64,000 nucleotides of DNA from Drosophila miranda (GCF_003369915.1 NC_046677.1:22276913-22340912); one strand, 5' to 3'. Positions 45,958-59,115 are shown, counted from the first letter of the stretch. Notes: generated by a model from the sequence alone, not told the origin. A program made the numbers and translations.

Positions 45958-45966
45958 GCTTACCTG
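45958..45966 (-). other. Possible recursive splice site in the E23 intron
   Basis: The minus strand reads TGTCAG/GTAAGC, a joined acceptor-donor with some T-rich sequence before it. Very long Drosophila introns are often removed in steps through such sites. The pyrimidine tract is poor, so this is tentative. Confidence 0.2.
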
Positions 45967-48900
45967 ACACCGTATTTAACAAAAAACTATTCTTCTATGA
46001 GCCGTCCTCCATCCTTTTGGGGTTCCCACCTCTGCATGCCCCCCAGATGTATCTACGTTCTAGCCCACCATCTATTCGGCACATCTAGCCGTGTCTGAAA
46101 CCCAAAACCCAATACCAAAAAGCGTTTGCCAAAACCTCTGGATCTGTTCTGCCTCTCTCTCTGTGTCTCTGTCTCTCTTTTGCTGCGATCTGTGATCCAA
46201 CTTGATACAAAACTTGACCTACATATCCCACAACCGGTTCATCAGCGGAACGAAGGAACACACACAAATTTACGAGCATGTATTGGGGGGCGGGGAGGGG
46301 GGTTTCTAATAAATTCGATCCTGACTTTAATTGGCTCTTATTTAGAAGAAAGAGAAACGAAAGTATACCCTTTAAAGAGTCTGCCAGGTAAAAATATGTA
46401 TGTTCTTCAAAGGAATTTGATGTTTCTGCGCAGCTCTGCCTAGAACCTTGGCGGAACCTCCTCTTGTATCCTGCGTTGTGGTGTAAACTTTTGAAATTCT
46501 CTTCACTCTACTTGTCAAGCACACAATTTAATTTAATTTATGTTGGAAAATCCCTTTCAGCGCAACAGCCAGACCTCCTGCAGAGCTTCCGTGCGACGCC
46601 GAGGAAATAACTCATTAAGTGAGTTTATTGGAAATTCATGGCATATTTCTTTGCTTAAGGAGTATCCTTCATAAACAGTGCATCAATATGCATTCTTTGA
46701 GGTAAGAACATATTTATTTTGTTTATTTAAAGGTCTGAAATTTGATTTTCTGCATTGAAATGTATCTTTTAATTCGCGCAGTCTCTGGGAAAAACCACAG
46801 GAAGATATTAACAGAGAAACCCTCATGCGGGGTGACCTTTCTCTTGGCATTTCCATTACATAATTGAACACACACCCAACCGCCTTTCTCCCACAACAAA
46901 CATCTCCGGCTGATTGGCTACGAATACGGCCCATTGTTTGGACAGCCTCCTCCTCTTCTGCCTGGGTCTGCAATTCGCTCGAGATTTTGTGTGGGCCGCC
47001 CACTGTCTGTGGTCTATGGTGTGTGTGTGGGGTCGGAGTCTGGGTCGTCTCAGGGTTTGCTCTACTCCACTTCCGATAGAGTTTCCAATAAAAAAAAAAC
47101 GAAACAAACTGACGCTGCTAGAAACCAAAGTAAAATAAATAGAAAATCCCTAGCCCGAGGCACACAAATGGTTTGTTTGTGTTCCCCTTCCTTCCCGTTG
47201 GCCCTCTCCTCTCAGCAAAAAAAGAGTTCAACAAACTTTAATCGCGCATTAAACGCTCGAGGAATTTGATCCCCAAGCCAATTGTTTGGAAGAGAGAGAA
47301 TCCACACACAGAGAGAATGCTCAGGCACTCGGCAGCAGCAACAACAACATTTTGAATGGAGTTCTCCTTGGGATTCGGATTCGGATTCGAATGCGGTTCT
47401 TCTTCTGGTGTTTGCCGCCGACCAAGTATTTCAAAATTCTATAAACAAATTTGGAGTTTTTTTGTTTTGTTTTTTTTTGAGAGTATTTCATCCACAGATG
47501 GTTTTCTCTAAAAATGAATTTAATGCTCGACAGAGGGGCAGCGTTATAAAAGAAAACAATATTCAAGCAAAGAGATGAAAGAGGACTCTGAGGACGACGG
47601 AAGCTGAGACGAATCTCAATAGATAAATCTTAGAAATTGTATAAATTATGGAATTTCTTTTAGCTGAGAAAAGTGAACCCCATATAAAGCTTTAAAAGGG
47701 TTTTTTATTTTTTTGTAAATTTACCTCTTATCGGGTCTTACTTCTGGCTTGAAGAATGAAAAATACAGAGATTTCTGTATAATTTCTAGAAATATTATTT
47801 AAAAAAGAATTTAAGTGCTATCAGAGAGAATTATAGAAAATATCTTTATATTATAAATCTTCCCCCTGGCAATCCATTATGGAATCCAACTGTCTCTTGT
47901 AAAGTCTTTTAGCCCATTCAAGTACAGTTTCCTCAACTAATTTTCATAATATTTGAAATAGGAAAAAAACCACCATTTTTTCAAAACTTTATTCAATAAA
48001 TATGTAACTCTCCTTTCCTTAGCCATCGTTTTACGTACTATTCTCAGAACAAATCGAACATCCCGAGTGGGAAAAGATACAGCAAAGTTCTCTAATAACA
48101 CTCGAAAGAAAAACCTTCAAGAGCTCTCTAGTAAATACCCCCACGACAACTCCAGATTCACTTACAAAAGTCTATTTCCCCATTTGAAGTGCAATCAAGT
48201 CCGTGTGGAAATTCATTGCACAATTGTTGGGTCGGTGTGTTGCCCTTTTAGATGTGGGGCCTGGCCTCAAATTAAAGTGTGGCTATAATGCAAATACTTG
48301 GTGGAAAATCAAGAGATAATATAGGTATAATCATTGCCATTTGGCCATTTGGCCAGCCGATTCTGTTGCAATTCTGTGAGACAAAAGATCTATCTGGGCC
48401 TCTGAGATTTCAATTATTTATTTTAATTCGTTTGTCACTCGGACGCGGACGCGGACACGGGGGACAGGGGGACAGGGGCCGGCGCGAGCGACGACTGACT
48501 CCATCAGAGAGGGACTTTAGTGGCTTTAACTTCGCACAAGTCAATTACGAGCAGAGAGATCCGAGAGATCTGCTGGGTGGTTTTGGCGAATTAAGTGAAT
48601 TAAATTACAATGAGAACATTGTTGGGTCGCTGCTGGCAGCCTCATTATCTGCATTTAACATAAATTTTTCAATTATTATGCGATTCAAAGTGCACTCAAT
48701 GTCGCACTCGCGGCTGTCTCTCTGTCTGTCGTTTACATCTTGGACTCAGTGTGCTTCATGGTACTTCAGGAATTCCAAATCAAAGTTCTTTATTTTTTCC
48801 ATACAGGGTACACAAGTGGGGCATGCGAGTATTTTTTTTACAACATAATAAAGGAAGTATTTTTCAAGAATATAGTATGTAATATATTCTTGATAAATTG

Positions 48901-49018
48901 ATCAGTTTATGGGCTAAAGGAAGTGTTTTCGAGTCAATTACGAGATTGTTTCTGGGATTTCCTGCAGTTAGGGGAACCTTTAAAAGACTCAAGAATATAA
49001 GGTTTTTCTTTGTTTTAA

Positions 49019-49031
49019 AGATCATTGAACC
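49019..49031 (+). promoter_or_regulatory. Ecdysone response element candidate
   Basis: AGATCATTGAACC matches RGKTCANTGAMCY at 12 of 13, about 4 kb downstream of the E23 N-terminal exon. Confidence 0.3.
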
Positions 49032-49124
49032 CCGGTCATAAAACCAGATCAGGAATACCCTTCGTTCTTCATCGATCGATGCCTCTTCTTTTAGGTGCTT
49101 ACATCTTTGTGATAGTTTTCTCTT

Positions 49125-49143
49125 CCCCCCCCCCCCCCCCCCC
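49125..49143 (+). repeat. Poly(C) tract of 19
   Basis: Nineteen consecutive C residues; such long C runs are rare in fly DNA. Confidence 0.95.
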
Positions 49144-52100
49144 AAGCTCCATCCTAGGGTATCCCTTAGTCGCTACTATCGAATTCTAGAATTCTCATTT
49201 ATTTCTTTCTCGAAGTCGCAAGAGCAATTTAAATGTATTTTATTTGCTGCTTCTTTTGCGTCTGGTTTGCCTTTATCTCGTGGCACGTTTTAATTTCGCT
49301 TTTGCTGCTCTTGTTGCACGTTGCACGTTGCAGTTGCTCTTGTGATTATTACAGTTTATTTGCTGTTGGCTGTTGCCTGTTGCTCTTTTTCTGTGCCGTC
49401 TGTTGTCGCAATTTTGCCTGAAAATTGTTTCAGATCTGACCCAGTTTTTTCGGTTGCAGCGGCTGCAGCAGAAGAGAGCAGAACTGATGCTCGATTTGGC
49501 AGCTGCAGTCGACAGGGGGAAAAAACCACAACCAAACACAACCACTGTGCATGCAACAACATGTTGCACGAAGGAACATGGAAGGAATAATCTCTCAGCA
49601 GAAATTTACTTCCATCCGAAATGAGGCTCATCATGTAATGAATGGGGCTGATTTGTTCGAATCACTTCAATTAATGAACAAATCAAATCATTCACTCTGT
49701 TCGAGTATCTTCTTGTGGGCCATTTAATTTAAATGATTGAATATTTTGTGGAACAGCTTTCTTTCCATCAAAATTAATGCTTTGATGATTTCAAGAGGAT
49801 TATGAGAGGGTAAAAAGTAAAAATCATTTTATCCGATAAATTAAATAATTTTTCTATAAAATGGCATATTTTGATAAGCGTAATTGTATTCCAATATTTT
49901 GTAGAATTTTTTAGAAAATATGCCCGAAAAGGATCAAAACCACAGAACCACAACCAAAAATGATATACAAGGGGATCTTAGAGTCCCCCTCCCAGGGAGT
50001 GATACATATTTTGCATAAATTGCGTTTTATTCCAATCATTTTTAAAAATATGAAAAAGATTTAATCATTTCCTCCTACGCATGGTTTTGTTTTCTTCACC
50101 GTAAGTTCATATATTATGTTTTCATCCACAGAAACATATATTATTAATCGAATCCACATCGATATAATCGTTTTCCATAATTGTAGGGTTTAAATCATAG
50201 AATGGACATTTTTTATTATTGTTTGTTACATTTGTTCAATGTTAAATAAATGTATGAATGAATGAATGAAATTGCAAACTGTAGTTGAGTATTTGGATAT
50301 TGGTTGTTCGCTATTCAAACGCCGCACTACGTGAATGGAATAATCATTGGCCTGTGGCATTTACTACAAAGTTTCTCTAGTTTATTTATGAATCATTCAT
50401 TGATGGACAAACACTGAATAAATCGAATTAAAAACGATTTAGGCCCATTTAAAGTGCATTAAAGAGAACGGAATAACAGCAGTTTAACGTGTGATTTTTG
50501 TGCTACAATTTCTGCAGTATTTCAAGTTTCAAATATAATAAATGTGTAGAGGAATTACATGCACAACTTGGCCCTAAAGTTTGCAGTGAAAATTGCTACG
50601 AAAATTGATTTTATTTACGGAATAAATCTTCAATAAGTCTGATTTGTGTGTTTTTTCTTATGGAAAAATCCTCCACCAAACCAGAAAAACAACAAAATTC
50701 AGGAAATAAACTGAGATATAATATTCATTTAAATATATTTAGGATTTAAAAATATCTGTAGCTGAAATTGTTTTGAAACAGCTTGTAGACTCAATAATGC
50801 AGGATACCAGCCGCCAGGCACACAGATTCAGATATTCACGTGTCTGTGTCCATGAATAATCCCCTTGCCACCATTAAGTGCAACAAGGCATGCGGCCGGC
50901 ATGAGGCAAGAGAGGAGCAACAGCAGCAGCAGACGCAACAAAAATGCAACAGGCAGAGCCTATCCAAAAACCTGCTCCTTGCTCAGAATTGAGTTCTGTT
51001 TTTCGCTTTTTTTCCCCCTGTGGCATGCAAAGTCTGTGTGCTTTCTTTTCTTGGATACCCTTTGCGAAAGAGAGCAATATGAGATACAGTATACACACCT
51101 ATTTAAATCAATTAACTACACTTCATTTGCGATTAAATCTGTCGGAAAATATATCACGAATGCCCTCGTAGAAACAGAGACCATGCCCTAGTATAATCTG
51201 AGAATTTCTGAGATATAAACTAAGGCCAGATATCAAATGTGGATAGGAAATCTATTATTGGATCTACTATTTATGGGAATGGATGTATTTTCGTCACATA
51301 TTTTATTCCACTAAGAACTTTACACTTATGAAAACCAACCTTTGGCAAATTTTTCTTTCGTTAAAAATTTCTCCTTTCAAATAAAATAAAATAAAAATTG
51401 ATAAAATCATATACACTTTTTACTCAAATTTTTTTTACTCGATTATTTTATGTAATTTTTTGTAGTGTAGAATACTATTTAATTTATATTTTATATTAAA
51501 TTAATATTTATTTCAGTATATTTTATTTAGTAATAATATTTATCCTTTTCTTCAAATATTTTTAATTTTTTGTATTGGGTTTAAGATTTTATATTTTTTA
51601 ATGACACTAGGATGTTCTTGCCAATCCCCGGCTCACTCGCTTCGCTCAACGACACCAAACTTTTTTATATAAAAAAGAAATAGCCTCCTATATACAGGGT
51701 ATCTGCTCATTCGACTTTTAAATGCATTTTCCTTGCATTTCTTCAAGTATTTTTGCATGCACTTTTTCTGTTATTCTGGCGTTTTTTTTTTTTCGATCTT
51801 TTGTTGTGTTTGACTTTCGTGTAAGTGTGTGTGCGTGTGTGTGTGTGTTCTTTATGTATCCGTGCAAAATGTAACCCAAATTTTAAGGTGAAATTGCATT
51901 TTTGGCCTGCATCATTTTTTGTGCTGCATCATAAGGTAGGTAGGGGATGCCATGCCATGCGATGCGATGCAAAGGATGCGAGCTCCAACGATTAAGCAGA
52001 TGCTGCAGCTTGCAGGTTTTTTTCCCCCTCCTCTCTCTCTCTCTCTCTGTCTGTCGCTCAGCCTGGAAAGCCGAATGATACCCTAGTTAATCTCCGGCCT

Positions 52101-53068
52101 GAAAGGCAGAGTTGGAGAACGGGTTTGTAGGCCGATGGGTAATCAATTAGGGCAGCAGCAGCATACGGGTACGTGGATGGGACAGGAGTTGCCGCTGCCA
52201 TTTCCGTTGGGTGTCAACCGCAAATTAACCGATCAGCAGTTTTATGGAATAAATTTAATGCGTACTAAACTTTAGCTAAGTTTTAATTGAGCATCACCCA
52301 TGGTCTTTGGGACTTCAAGAAGTACCCGTATCTTCAAGCAAACAATTAGTAGAATATTTATTAATTTAACAAACAAAAGAGCAAAACAGAGTCTAAGACG
52401 CCACTAAAGAATTAAAGGACCATATAAAGGGTAGGTTGAAAATTCTAAGTACGAGGATGTGCTCCAAGCCTACAACCTTTTTTTTGTCTTGTGCAAAACT
52501 AATACAAAAGTTAATAGTTTTTTAGAAAATATTATCTGTCCGTTTTCGACTAGCCGGCAATTGGGCACAGGCCTCGAATTTCCCATAAGCCAAAGGACAC
52601 ATTCAGTCGCCAAGAGTGTCCAATTATTGTGCCATAAAATCCCAAAAATATTTGGGATATTTTATTTGACTATATTCTATTAGAATCTGTAAATGTTTTG
52701 CTTATAAAATCCTGCTCTAAATGAAATTAATTAACCAATTATTAACCAATTTGAAATCAACTAAAGCGACTTTTAGCTGGCGGTAAGCTGCTAATAATTA
52801 CAATTGTAATTATTTCAACTAAGGATTACCACAGCTTAAGCTGCGCATTAAATGGCATTAAGAGAGCATTACATGAGCATTAAATTTTGTCTTATGCCAA
52901 GAGAATAAAGCTTCAATGGAGCGCCCATCCCTTTGATTGCCAACACTTTCCCCGCCACAAGAAATAATAATATACTGCATATATGGTCGTATATGGATGT
53001 GGTAGGCACTCGTGGCGAGCATGTCTTGCAACTCGAAATTGGGTCACTGGTTGATTGTAAAAACTCAC

Positions 53069-54126
53069 CTTTTGGCATCAACTAAAATGCTTTTGCCCAT
53101 ATTGGCCAGGCCATTGGATGACGTTAGATTATCCGTACTTGGTATTGTCGTTTGTGATGTGTGCGTAAATTCTGAGGATGTTGAGCTGGAAGATGATGTA
53201 GAAGCCGATGACGACGACGACGAAGACGTTGTTTTTTCTGCTATATCTTTTGCTGTCGCTGTCGCTGTCGCTTCTGCTAGATCTGTTGCAACTTTGGATG
53301 TTGTGGATGTGGCGGCTGGTGGCGCTGCTGCTGTTGTTGGCTCTATTTCGATTTGGAGCCGACAATCGGCTACGATTTTGGCCAGATTCCGTCGACTGGC
53401 ACTCACCAACGGTACCTGCTCCGTTGTCTCGTTGTCATTGTCCGATGATCCCATATCGACTGTCTCAACACTTTCCACAATCATCAAATTCATTGGCATT
53501 TTTTCGTAATTAGTGGCTGATGTTGCCGCCGCCGCCGATGCTGCTGCTGCTGCCGGTGGCGTTGGTGTGGCTGCTGCTGTTGCTGCTTCACACTTTGCCT
53601 TCTTCTTGGCTTTCAATTCTTCGGGTTCCTTTGGAATTTTTGAAATTTTTCCCGTCTTGCGGATGGTCAGCGGTCGAGACAGTGTCAGTGGCAGTGCCAG
53701 AGGCAGGGGCAGGGGCAGGGGCAGGGATAGAGGAGCAACTGCAACTGTTTCCTGTTTATCTGCTGGTGTTGCTGCTGCTGTTGCTGTTGCGGCTTTTAAT
53801 GACTCTTCTACAACTTGTTCAGCTGCTCCTGCTGCTGTTGCTGCTGTTGCTGCTGCTGCTGCTGGCGATGCCGTCGAGTTTATTACCAACGAAGTTGCCG
53901 CAGTGGCTGCTGCTACTCCTGTTGTTGTTGTAGTTATAATTGCCGGCTGTTGTTGCTGGTGTTGCAGATGTTGCTGCTGCTGCTGCTGCTTTTGTTGCTG
54001 CTGCTGTTGCAGATTTTGTTGCTGTTCCTGCTGCTGCTGTGTTGCCACTGCTGCGGCTCCACCTTCTGGTATAATTGTTGCAAAAATTTGTTCGCCAAAT
54101 ATGAAAAGATCCTTGGAAATAATCAT
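53069..54126 (-). CDS. E23: E23 N-terminal coding exon (Gln/Ala/Ser-rich)
   Basis: The minus-strand ATG at 54126-54124 opens a 1058-nt exon that ends AAAAG/GTGAGT in phase 2, exactly what E23 exon 26234-26046 needs. It encodes the first 352 residues: MIISKDLFIFGEQIF, a glutamine-rich run at about 30-62, then Ala/Thr-rich, Pro/Leu-rich (repeated LPLPLP) and a Ser/Thr-rich acidic end. No domain is recognised; it is a cytoplasmic low-complexity extension in front of the ABC domain. Shorter E23 isoforms from internal promoters would lack it. The frame stays open upstream of the ATG to about 54192 but without another ATG. The repeats make expansion or contraction between species likely. Confidence 0.8.
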
Positions 54127-56620
54127 TATCACCTTTTTGTGAACGTTTTTTGGCTGCGTTTTTTTTTTTTTGCTGCTTGCGGCTGCTGCCACACTTTATA
54201 TATATACTATATATATATGTATCTCTGGTTGAAATGTAAATCTGGTTTATATATACAACGTTTTGGGTGCCCTGAAACACGTTTCCTTTATTTCAATGCA
54301 TTAAACATATTTTGTTGGCTGTTTTTCTCTTTTTTTGTTTTGTTGGGGATTTCTTTAAAATTTCATAATTCCTCCCGTCATTGTCTGGTTTTCGTTTTTT
54401 CCCTTTTTTTTTTACTTTTATTTTTTGTGGAATTTATGGCAGGCTGCAATGAAAAAATAAAGGATGAGGATATAATTAATACGGTTTCGTGTTGCTGGGT
54501 TTTTAAAGAGATAAATGAAAGTTTAAAACAAGCAAAAAATGTTTTTATTAAAACTCTGTATCAGCAAAAAGTTTGCTTATTTACTATTATTGTAATTTTT
54601 TATTAAAATTCCCATTCAAATATTTTGATTTTTGAATGCACAAATTTAAAAGTATTTTTGTTTTTGTATTTATTAACTTGATTGCTTTTAATTAGTATTT
54701 ATGGTATGTAAAGTTCCATTTTCCTTGAATATATTTGTATTTTCTCAGCTCAGAATTTACGAGTTTTTTACAAAATTATACAGCTAGAATTTTCACTTGT
54801 CAAATAATTTTAATTATCAATTTGATGTAATATATAGTTTTAAAACCCATTTTCAATGAATTGTTTGCTTTGATTTAAATTCTTGACTAAATATAAGTCC
54901 TTTGGAAATACTCAATATTTATGAGTTAGCACTGAACACAAAATTTAAGTTGTGTAATACTTTTGGAACTATTTGTTATTAAGAATTGTCAATTGAAATG
55001 AATATTGAAGGTACATATTTTATTTTAACATATAGATATGTAAATATGTACGAGTATGAGGAAGTTTTTGAGGATTTCCTGAATACAGATTTTATTTGCA
55101 AAAAGTAAGAATAAAATTTAAAATAAATGTACTCTTCAAAAATGTTGTATTGTTTGCGGTTTCATTTTTTTCTAAGATCTAAAAAAACTTCGATTGCGAA
55201 GAAATATATTTTAAAATGTACATTAATTCAATGCTTAAAAAAGTCACTTTTGCTAAAAAATATTTGAAGCAATGTATACTTTTGTTTTACAAGAACAAAT
55301 ATTTTGAAATACACTTCTTTTAGCCCTTCTATTTTAGCATACAAATTGCAGTTTTTTAAATCCAAAAAGTATATTTCACTAAAACTTTTAATAGGAGAAT
55401 AATCCCATGTAAAATGACTCTTCTACATTTATTGTTTAATATTTCGCGATTTCGATTGCGTTTAGAAAAACTTTGAAAACTGAGACACTGGGAAACTGTT
55501 TTATTTGGCGGCGCGCCGTCTGGGCGTCTGAGCGTCGATTCCGCTTCTCCTTTTCGCTTTTCGCTTTTTTTGTTTGCAATATTTCAACTTCAAATTGTTT
55601 TATGCACTTGAAGCGAAACAGAGAGAGGGAGAAGAGCACAGAGCCCAGGGCGCAGAGTGCCGGAGAGATAGAAAGAGAGAGCAGAAAACATGAAGATGCA
55701 TCTTGTTGCTTCTCGCACATATGTATGTATTTTTTGTAATTTTATATGACTTTTGTTTCGTTTTGTTGTATTCTTTGGCGATTTGTCAATTAGCCCGCGC
55801 GAAACAAAGCGCCAGAGCAAAACGTCAGTTTGATCGGTTGTTTTTGTATGTGTTGTAGATATTTGTGTATACAAAATAAATATAAAACAAGAACGCACCC
55901 CAGAAACAACGAACGATGGAGAACGTATTATTAAAATATTTTTTGATGATATTAAAAATTGTCAGCACATTATTTCACACACTTTTTGTACGATTCATGT
56001 AAACATTTTCACACGGCATTCGAGTTTTTCCTTTTATTGATAATTATATATATATTTTTTTAAAGGAACACTTGGCGCGGGGAAGAGAACGCACAGGCCG
56101 GCCGAAGAGAAATTTTTGTAAAAATATTGTTGCTTTTTGCTGGAACGAAGAGAGGAGACGCACGCACGCGACGAACGAACGGGGGAGAAGGAACGGAACG
56201 GAACGAAGGAAGAATAGCGACGTACGACAGAAAACAAAACGCAGAACAACAAAATTGTGCTTTTTTCAGGCAACAACGCGAATTCGGCGCGCTTTCAGCA
56301 TTGAAAAAAACATCCAACGGCGGCGCCCGATTTCGATCTGATCGCAGGGACCGTTAAACGCTCGCCAGTTGCTGCCGCTGCTGCTGTGACTGACGGTTGC
56401 TGTTGCTGCTCTGCTGCCGGCGTCGACGCTGAAGAGCGAAGCGAAGCTCCCATGAATGACATTCATTCTCTCGCACGCGCGCTCTCTCTTCATTGTCGGG
56501 CTGCTTTGCACGTGCGTGTGGCGCTTACTCTCACTCAAGGTGTATTGGGAAAAGGGTGCGACACTCGCAGAGAAAGCTCTCAAGAAAGTTGGATGTTTCA
56601 TATCACAGCACTGTAAAAGC
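54127..56620 (-). promoter_or_regulatory. E23 5' leader and promoter-like region
   Basis: 54200-55430 is AT-rich. GC-rich, purine-rich segments at 55505-55700 and 56070-56500 look like Drosophila 5' leaders or core promoters on the minus strand. A TATATAAAG at about 54190-54200 and an acceptor-like GTGTTTCAG at about 54275 (minus) are alternatives for how the leader begins. The data do not decide between an unspliced long leader, an exon start at the acceptor, or several start sites. Confidence 0.35.
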
Positions 56621-56804
56621 CACTGTCTCCACTGACATTAAAAATTAAGGAAAATAAAGATATTAAAGTTTATTGCTGTTTCTGATTTCCTTTCATAGCA
56701 ATCAGAGCCCTCACACAGAGGGAGAGAGAGTGGACTACAACCAGTGCCTCACCCTGTATAAATACACCTTGCTCTCACTCCAGAAACCGATCTCTCTATT
56801 TTTT

Positions 56805-56832
56805 TCTCTCTCCCTCTCTCTCTCTCTCTCTA
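56805..56832 (+). repeat. (CT)n microsatellite
   Basis: CT run with one CC interruption. Confidence 0.85.
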
Positions 56833-58242
56833 TCAGCATTACATTCCAGTTGAGATAATTTCTTTTACATTGTATTACAAGCGCTGTTAATGCCAATGTA
56901 ATCGCTTTACAGTCGCACACCCCGATAATGCTCTTGATAAAACATTGTCAAAGTCAATAAAAGTTGTTGCTTTTGTTGCTGCTGTTGTTCGGCGATAGAT
57001 TGATCGGCGAATTCGACTTGGTGATAGAAATTAAAGGTCTTGATTGGAAACCCAGAAGTCATACAACACGTTTTTGGGCAGAGCTCGACAGCTTTTCAAA
57101 AGATGTTTTGATGTTTAGCTCGAGGTTGTCACTAAAATATGTTTAGTTGGTTTTGGTTTTTGGAAGTCAACTGATCTTGATTGTATCGATAAAGGTTTTG
57201 CGTACAATGATCCCCAGATTTTCATTGGGATGTGACTTACTAAGTTAAATGATAACAGAAACTAAAATCGGCTGGTGCGAGCCAAGATGTACGTGTCATT
57301 AAATCATAATCTCTGTTAACCACATGTAATATGCATGTATTTATGAATTTAGTATCTACCCTGTAATGTATATTTACATTTGTAATACCCATCACGTAAT
57401 GTATGTAGAATTGCAATTGCGAAAGCTGTATGAAGAACCCCAAGAGACTCCGAAAAGATAAAAGATGACCCAACGAAACTGATTTTAACGAGAATCTTTT
57501 TAAGAATCACTTAACATACACATATGTATGTAATCTATTCTCCAGTCTCTTAAACTATCAACATGCAATAAGAAGAACCATAAATTACTTGTACACATAG
57601 CAGATCTCGTAGCTTAGTATTTTCCTCTGGCTCAAGAGGACAATCATTAATCTTAATTTTCATTTCTGCAATTGAGTTTTCAGCAGAATCTCATCAACAT
57701 TCGCACTTAAGCCCGTGTAATTTAGCTTTCTCTCAAAATACTCCTTCACGCTCTTAACCTCAATACTCGTGCACAACTCAAAACTACAAAAGTTTTAAGT
57801 CAAAAATTCCTCCCAATTCTGTTTCCCATAAATTTCTAATTCGTCGTAAAATTGCCATGATATAAGTGCTTATTGCATATACGCATACGGACATACATAT
57901 GTATGTAGTCCCCAAGTGCCTCTCCCTCTCTCTCTTTTTGGCAAATTAGCATTAAAATGTTATCAGTCATTAAACTCGCACTGAGAGAATGTGGCAACCG
58001 CTGCGTATACGCAATTTGAATGCGTGAAATATATAGAATCATGTCCGTATGTATGTATATGGCTGAGCTTATGCCGGGAAAGAGAGTGTGGACTTGAAAT
58101 GAAACGACAATAAACTGGGTCGTTGACCAAATCAAATGGAAAATACCAACCAACTGCATATTAGGCCTAAATAATGATGATTTTTCACTTTCTTCCTGTC
58201 TGCCCCCCCACCGCACGCACGCACTCCTACATATGAACTTAC

Positions 58243-58454
58243 CTCTAGCCTCCTGGCCGCAATATTAAGTTTTTTATTGGGTGGCCATAAACCCAAAAAA
58301 TAAAAAAAATACCGGGAATAAAAAGTCACCGAACGAACAGCCGCCGTCGCGTTTCTTTTCCCGTTCTGGTTGTTGTTGCAGTCTACGCTCTTTTTTTGTG
58401 CGTCTCTATAAAAAATGTTGTTCAGCAATTTGTTCCTTTTTTTTGCTGGTTTTT
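58243..58454 (-). other. Candidate noncoding first exon with TATA box (distal E23 promoter?)
   Basis: On the minus strand TATAAATA (58484-58477) is followed by a GC-richer leader with CGACGGCGGC and by a perfect donor GGCTAGAG/GTAAGT at 58243/58242. A start about 30 bp after the TATA box would make an exon of roughly 210 nt ending at 58243. The nearest minus-strand gene downstream is E23, whose coding exon starts 4.1 kb further on. The leader has no long ORF of note, so a 5' UTR exon is the best reading. Confidence 0.4.
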
Positions 58455-58476
58455 TTTAAGTTTTTTTGTTGCTTCT

Positions 58477-58484
58477 TATTTATA
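58477..58484 (-). promoter_or_regulatory. TATA box TATAAATA (minus strand)
   Basis: TATAAATA on the minus strand sits in GTGCGTATAAATAAGAAGC, just downstream of a GC-rich block (58490-58540). Confidence 0.4.
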
Positions 58485-58629
58485 CGCACAATGTGCAAAA
58501 TGTGCGAGAAAGGCGGCGCGACGCGGGCAGATAGTCACACCGATACGCACATTCACGCACATTCATGCACACGCACTTGCTCTTAACCTTGAAAAACACA
58601 ACTGGCAAACTGGCAACTGTTGTTGCCTT

Positions 58630-59115
58630 TTGATACCCTCTTTAAAGGTATTCGTCACTTGGGTAGATCTGAGCACTCCAGTTCAGACCAGAAATGGACT
58701 TGTGATCTTCAGCATGGGAATCGATGGCCATGCAAAAAGTGATCACTGAATCTTTAAGATAAAAAGATATCTACGAAGCTTAAACGCTATACAGAACCTT
58801 GTTATTTATAGACAAAGAATCGCATGGCTACGAGAACGATGGTTGTAGAATTCGTCCTTGTAGATAAACTTGTTTGTTTCTTCCGATCATCAGAACCCAA
58901 AAGGAAGCTATCATTCCCTAAATGCTATAGCTGTCATAGTGTTGATCTATCGTTTAAAAAGTTTAAGATTTAGAGAACTTACAAAATGTTCGAATATCAG
59001 TATCAGGTCACTCCATAGAGTCTATATTTGTATTTAAGAAAAATTAAATAACTCGATCAATCAGCTAGGGTATCAAATGCTACGACCCTCGGTATTCTTG
59101 TCTCTTGTTTTTTTG
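58630..59115. repeat. GGGTAT-hairpin family element with both ends
   Basis: The left end reads GATACCCTCTTTAAAGGTATTCGTC and the right end AGGGTATCAAATGCTACG then TCTTGTCTCTTG, in the inverted orientation expected for this family. The interior is diverged and without coding capacity. Confidence 0.4.

Larger units (their letters stand above)
26235..53068 (-). other. 26.8-kb first coding intron of E23
   Basis: The exon at 53069 ends AAAAG/GTGAGT on the minus strand (phase 2). The exon at 26234 begins after TTTCAG and needs two upstream bases, so the two fit exactly. The interval has no convincing conserved coding exon. It holds near-consensus EcRE motifs (27586, 30458, 49019), promoter-like GC blocks (about 27000-27750 and 43360-43860), several repeat-family copies, a 92-bp minisatellite, many CA/GT/GA/CTG microsatellites and A/T-rich filler. 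D. melanogaster E23 uses several promoters, so alternative first exons are likely in here but cannot be placed with confidence. Confidence 0.75.

Noticed and set aside
53513-54606. Long plus-strand open frames rich in Cys, Leu, Ala or Val
   Set aside because: They are antisense shadows of the CAG/CTG repeats in the E23 N-terminal exon and lack splice or start context.
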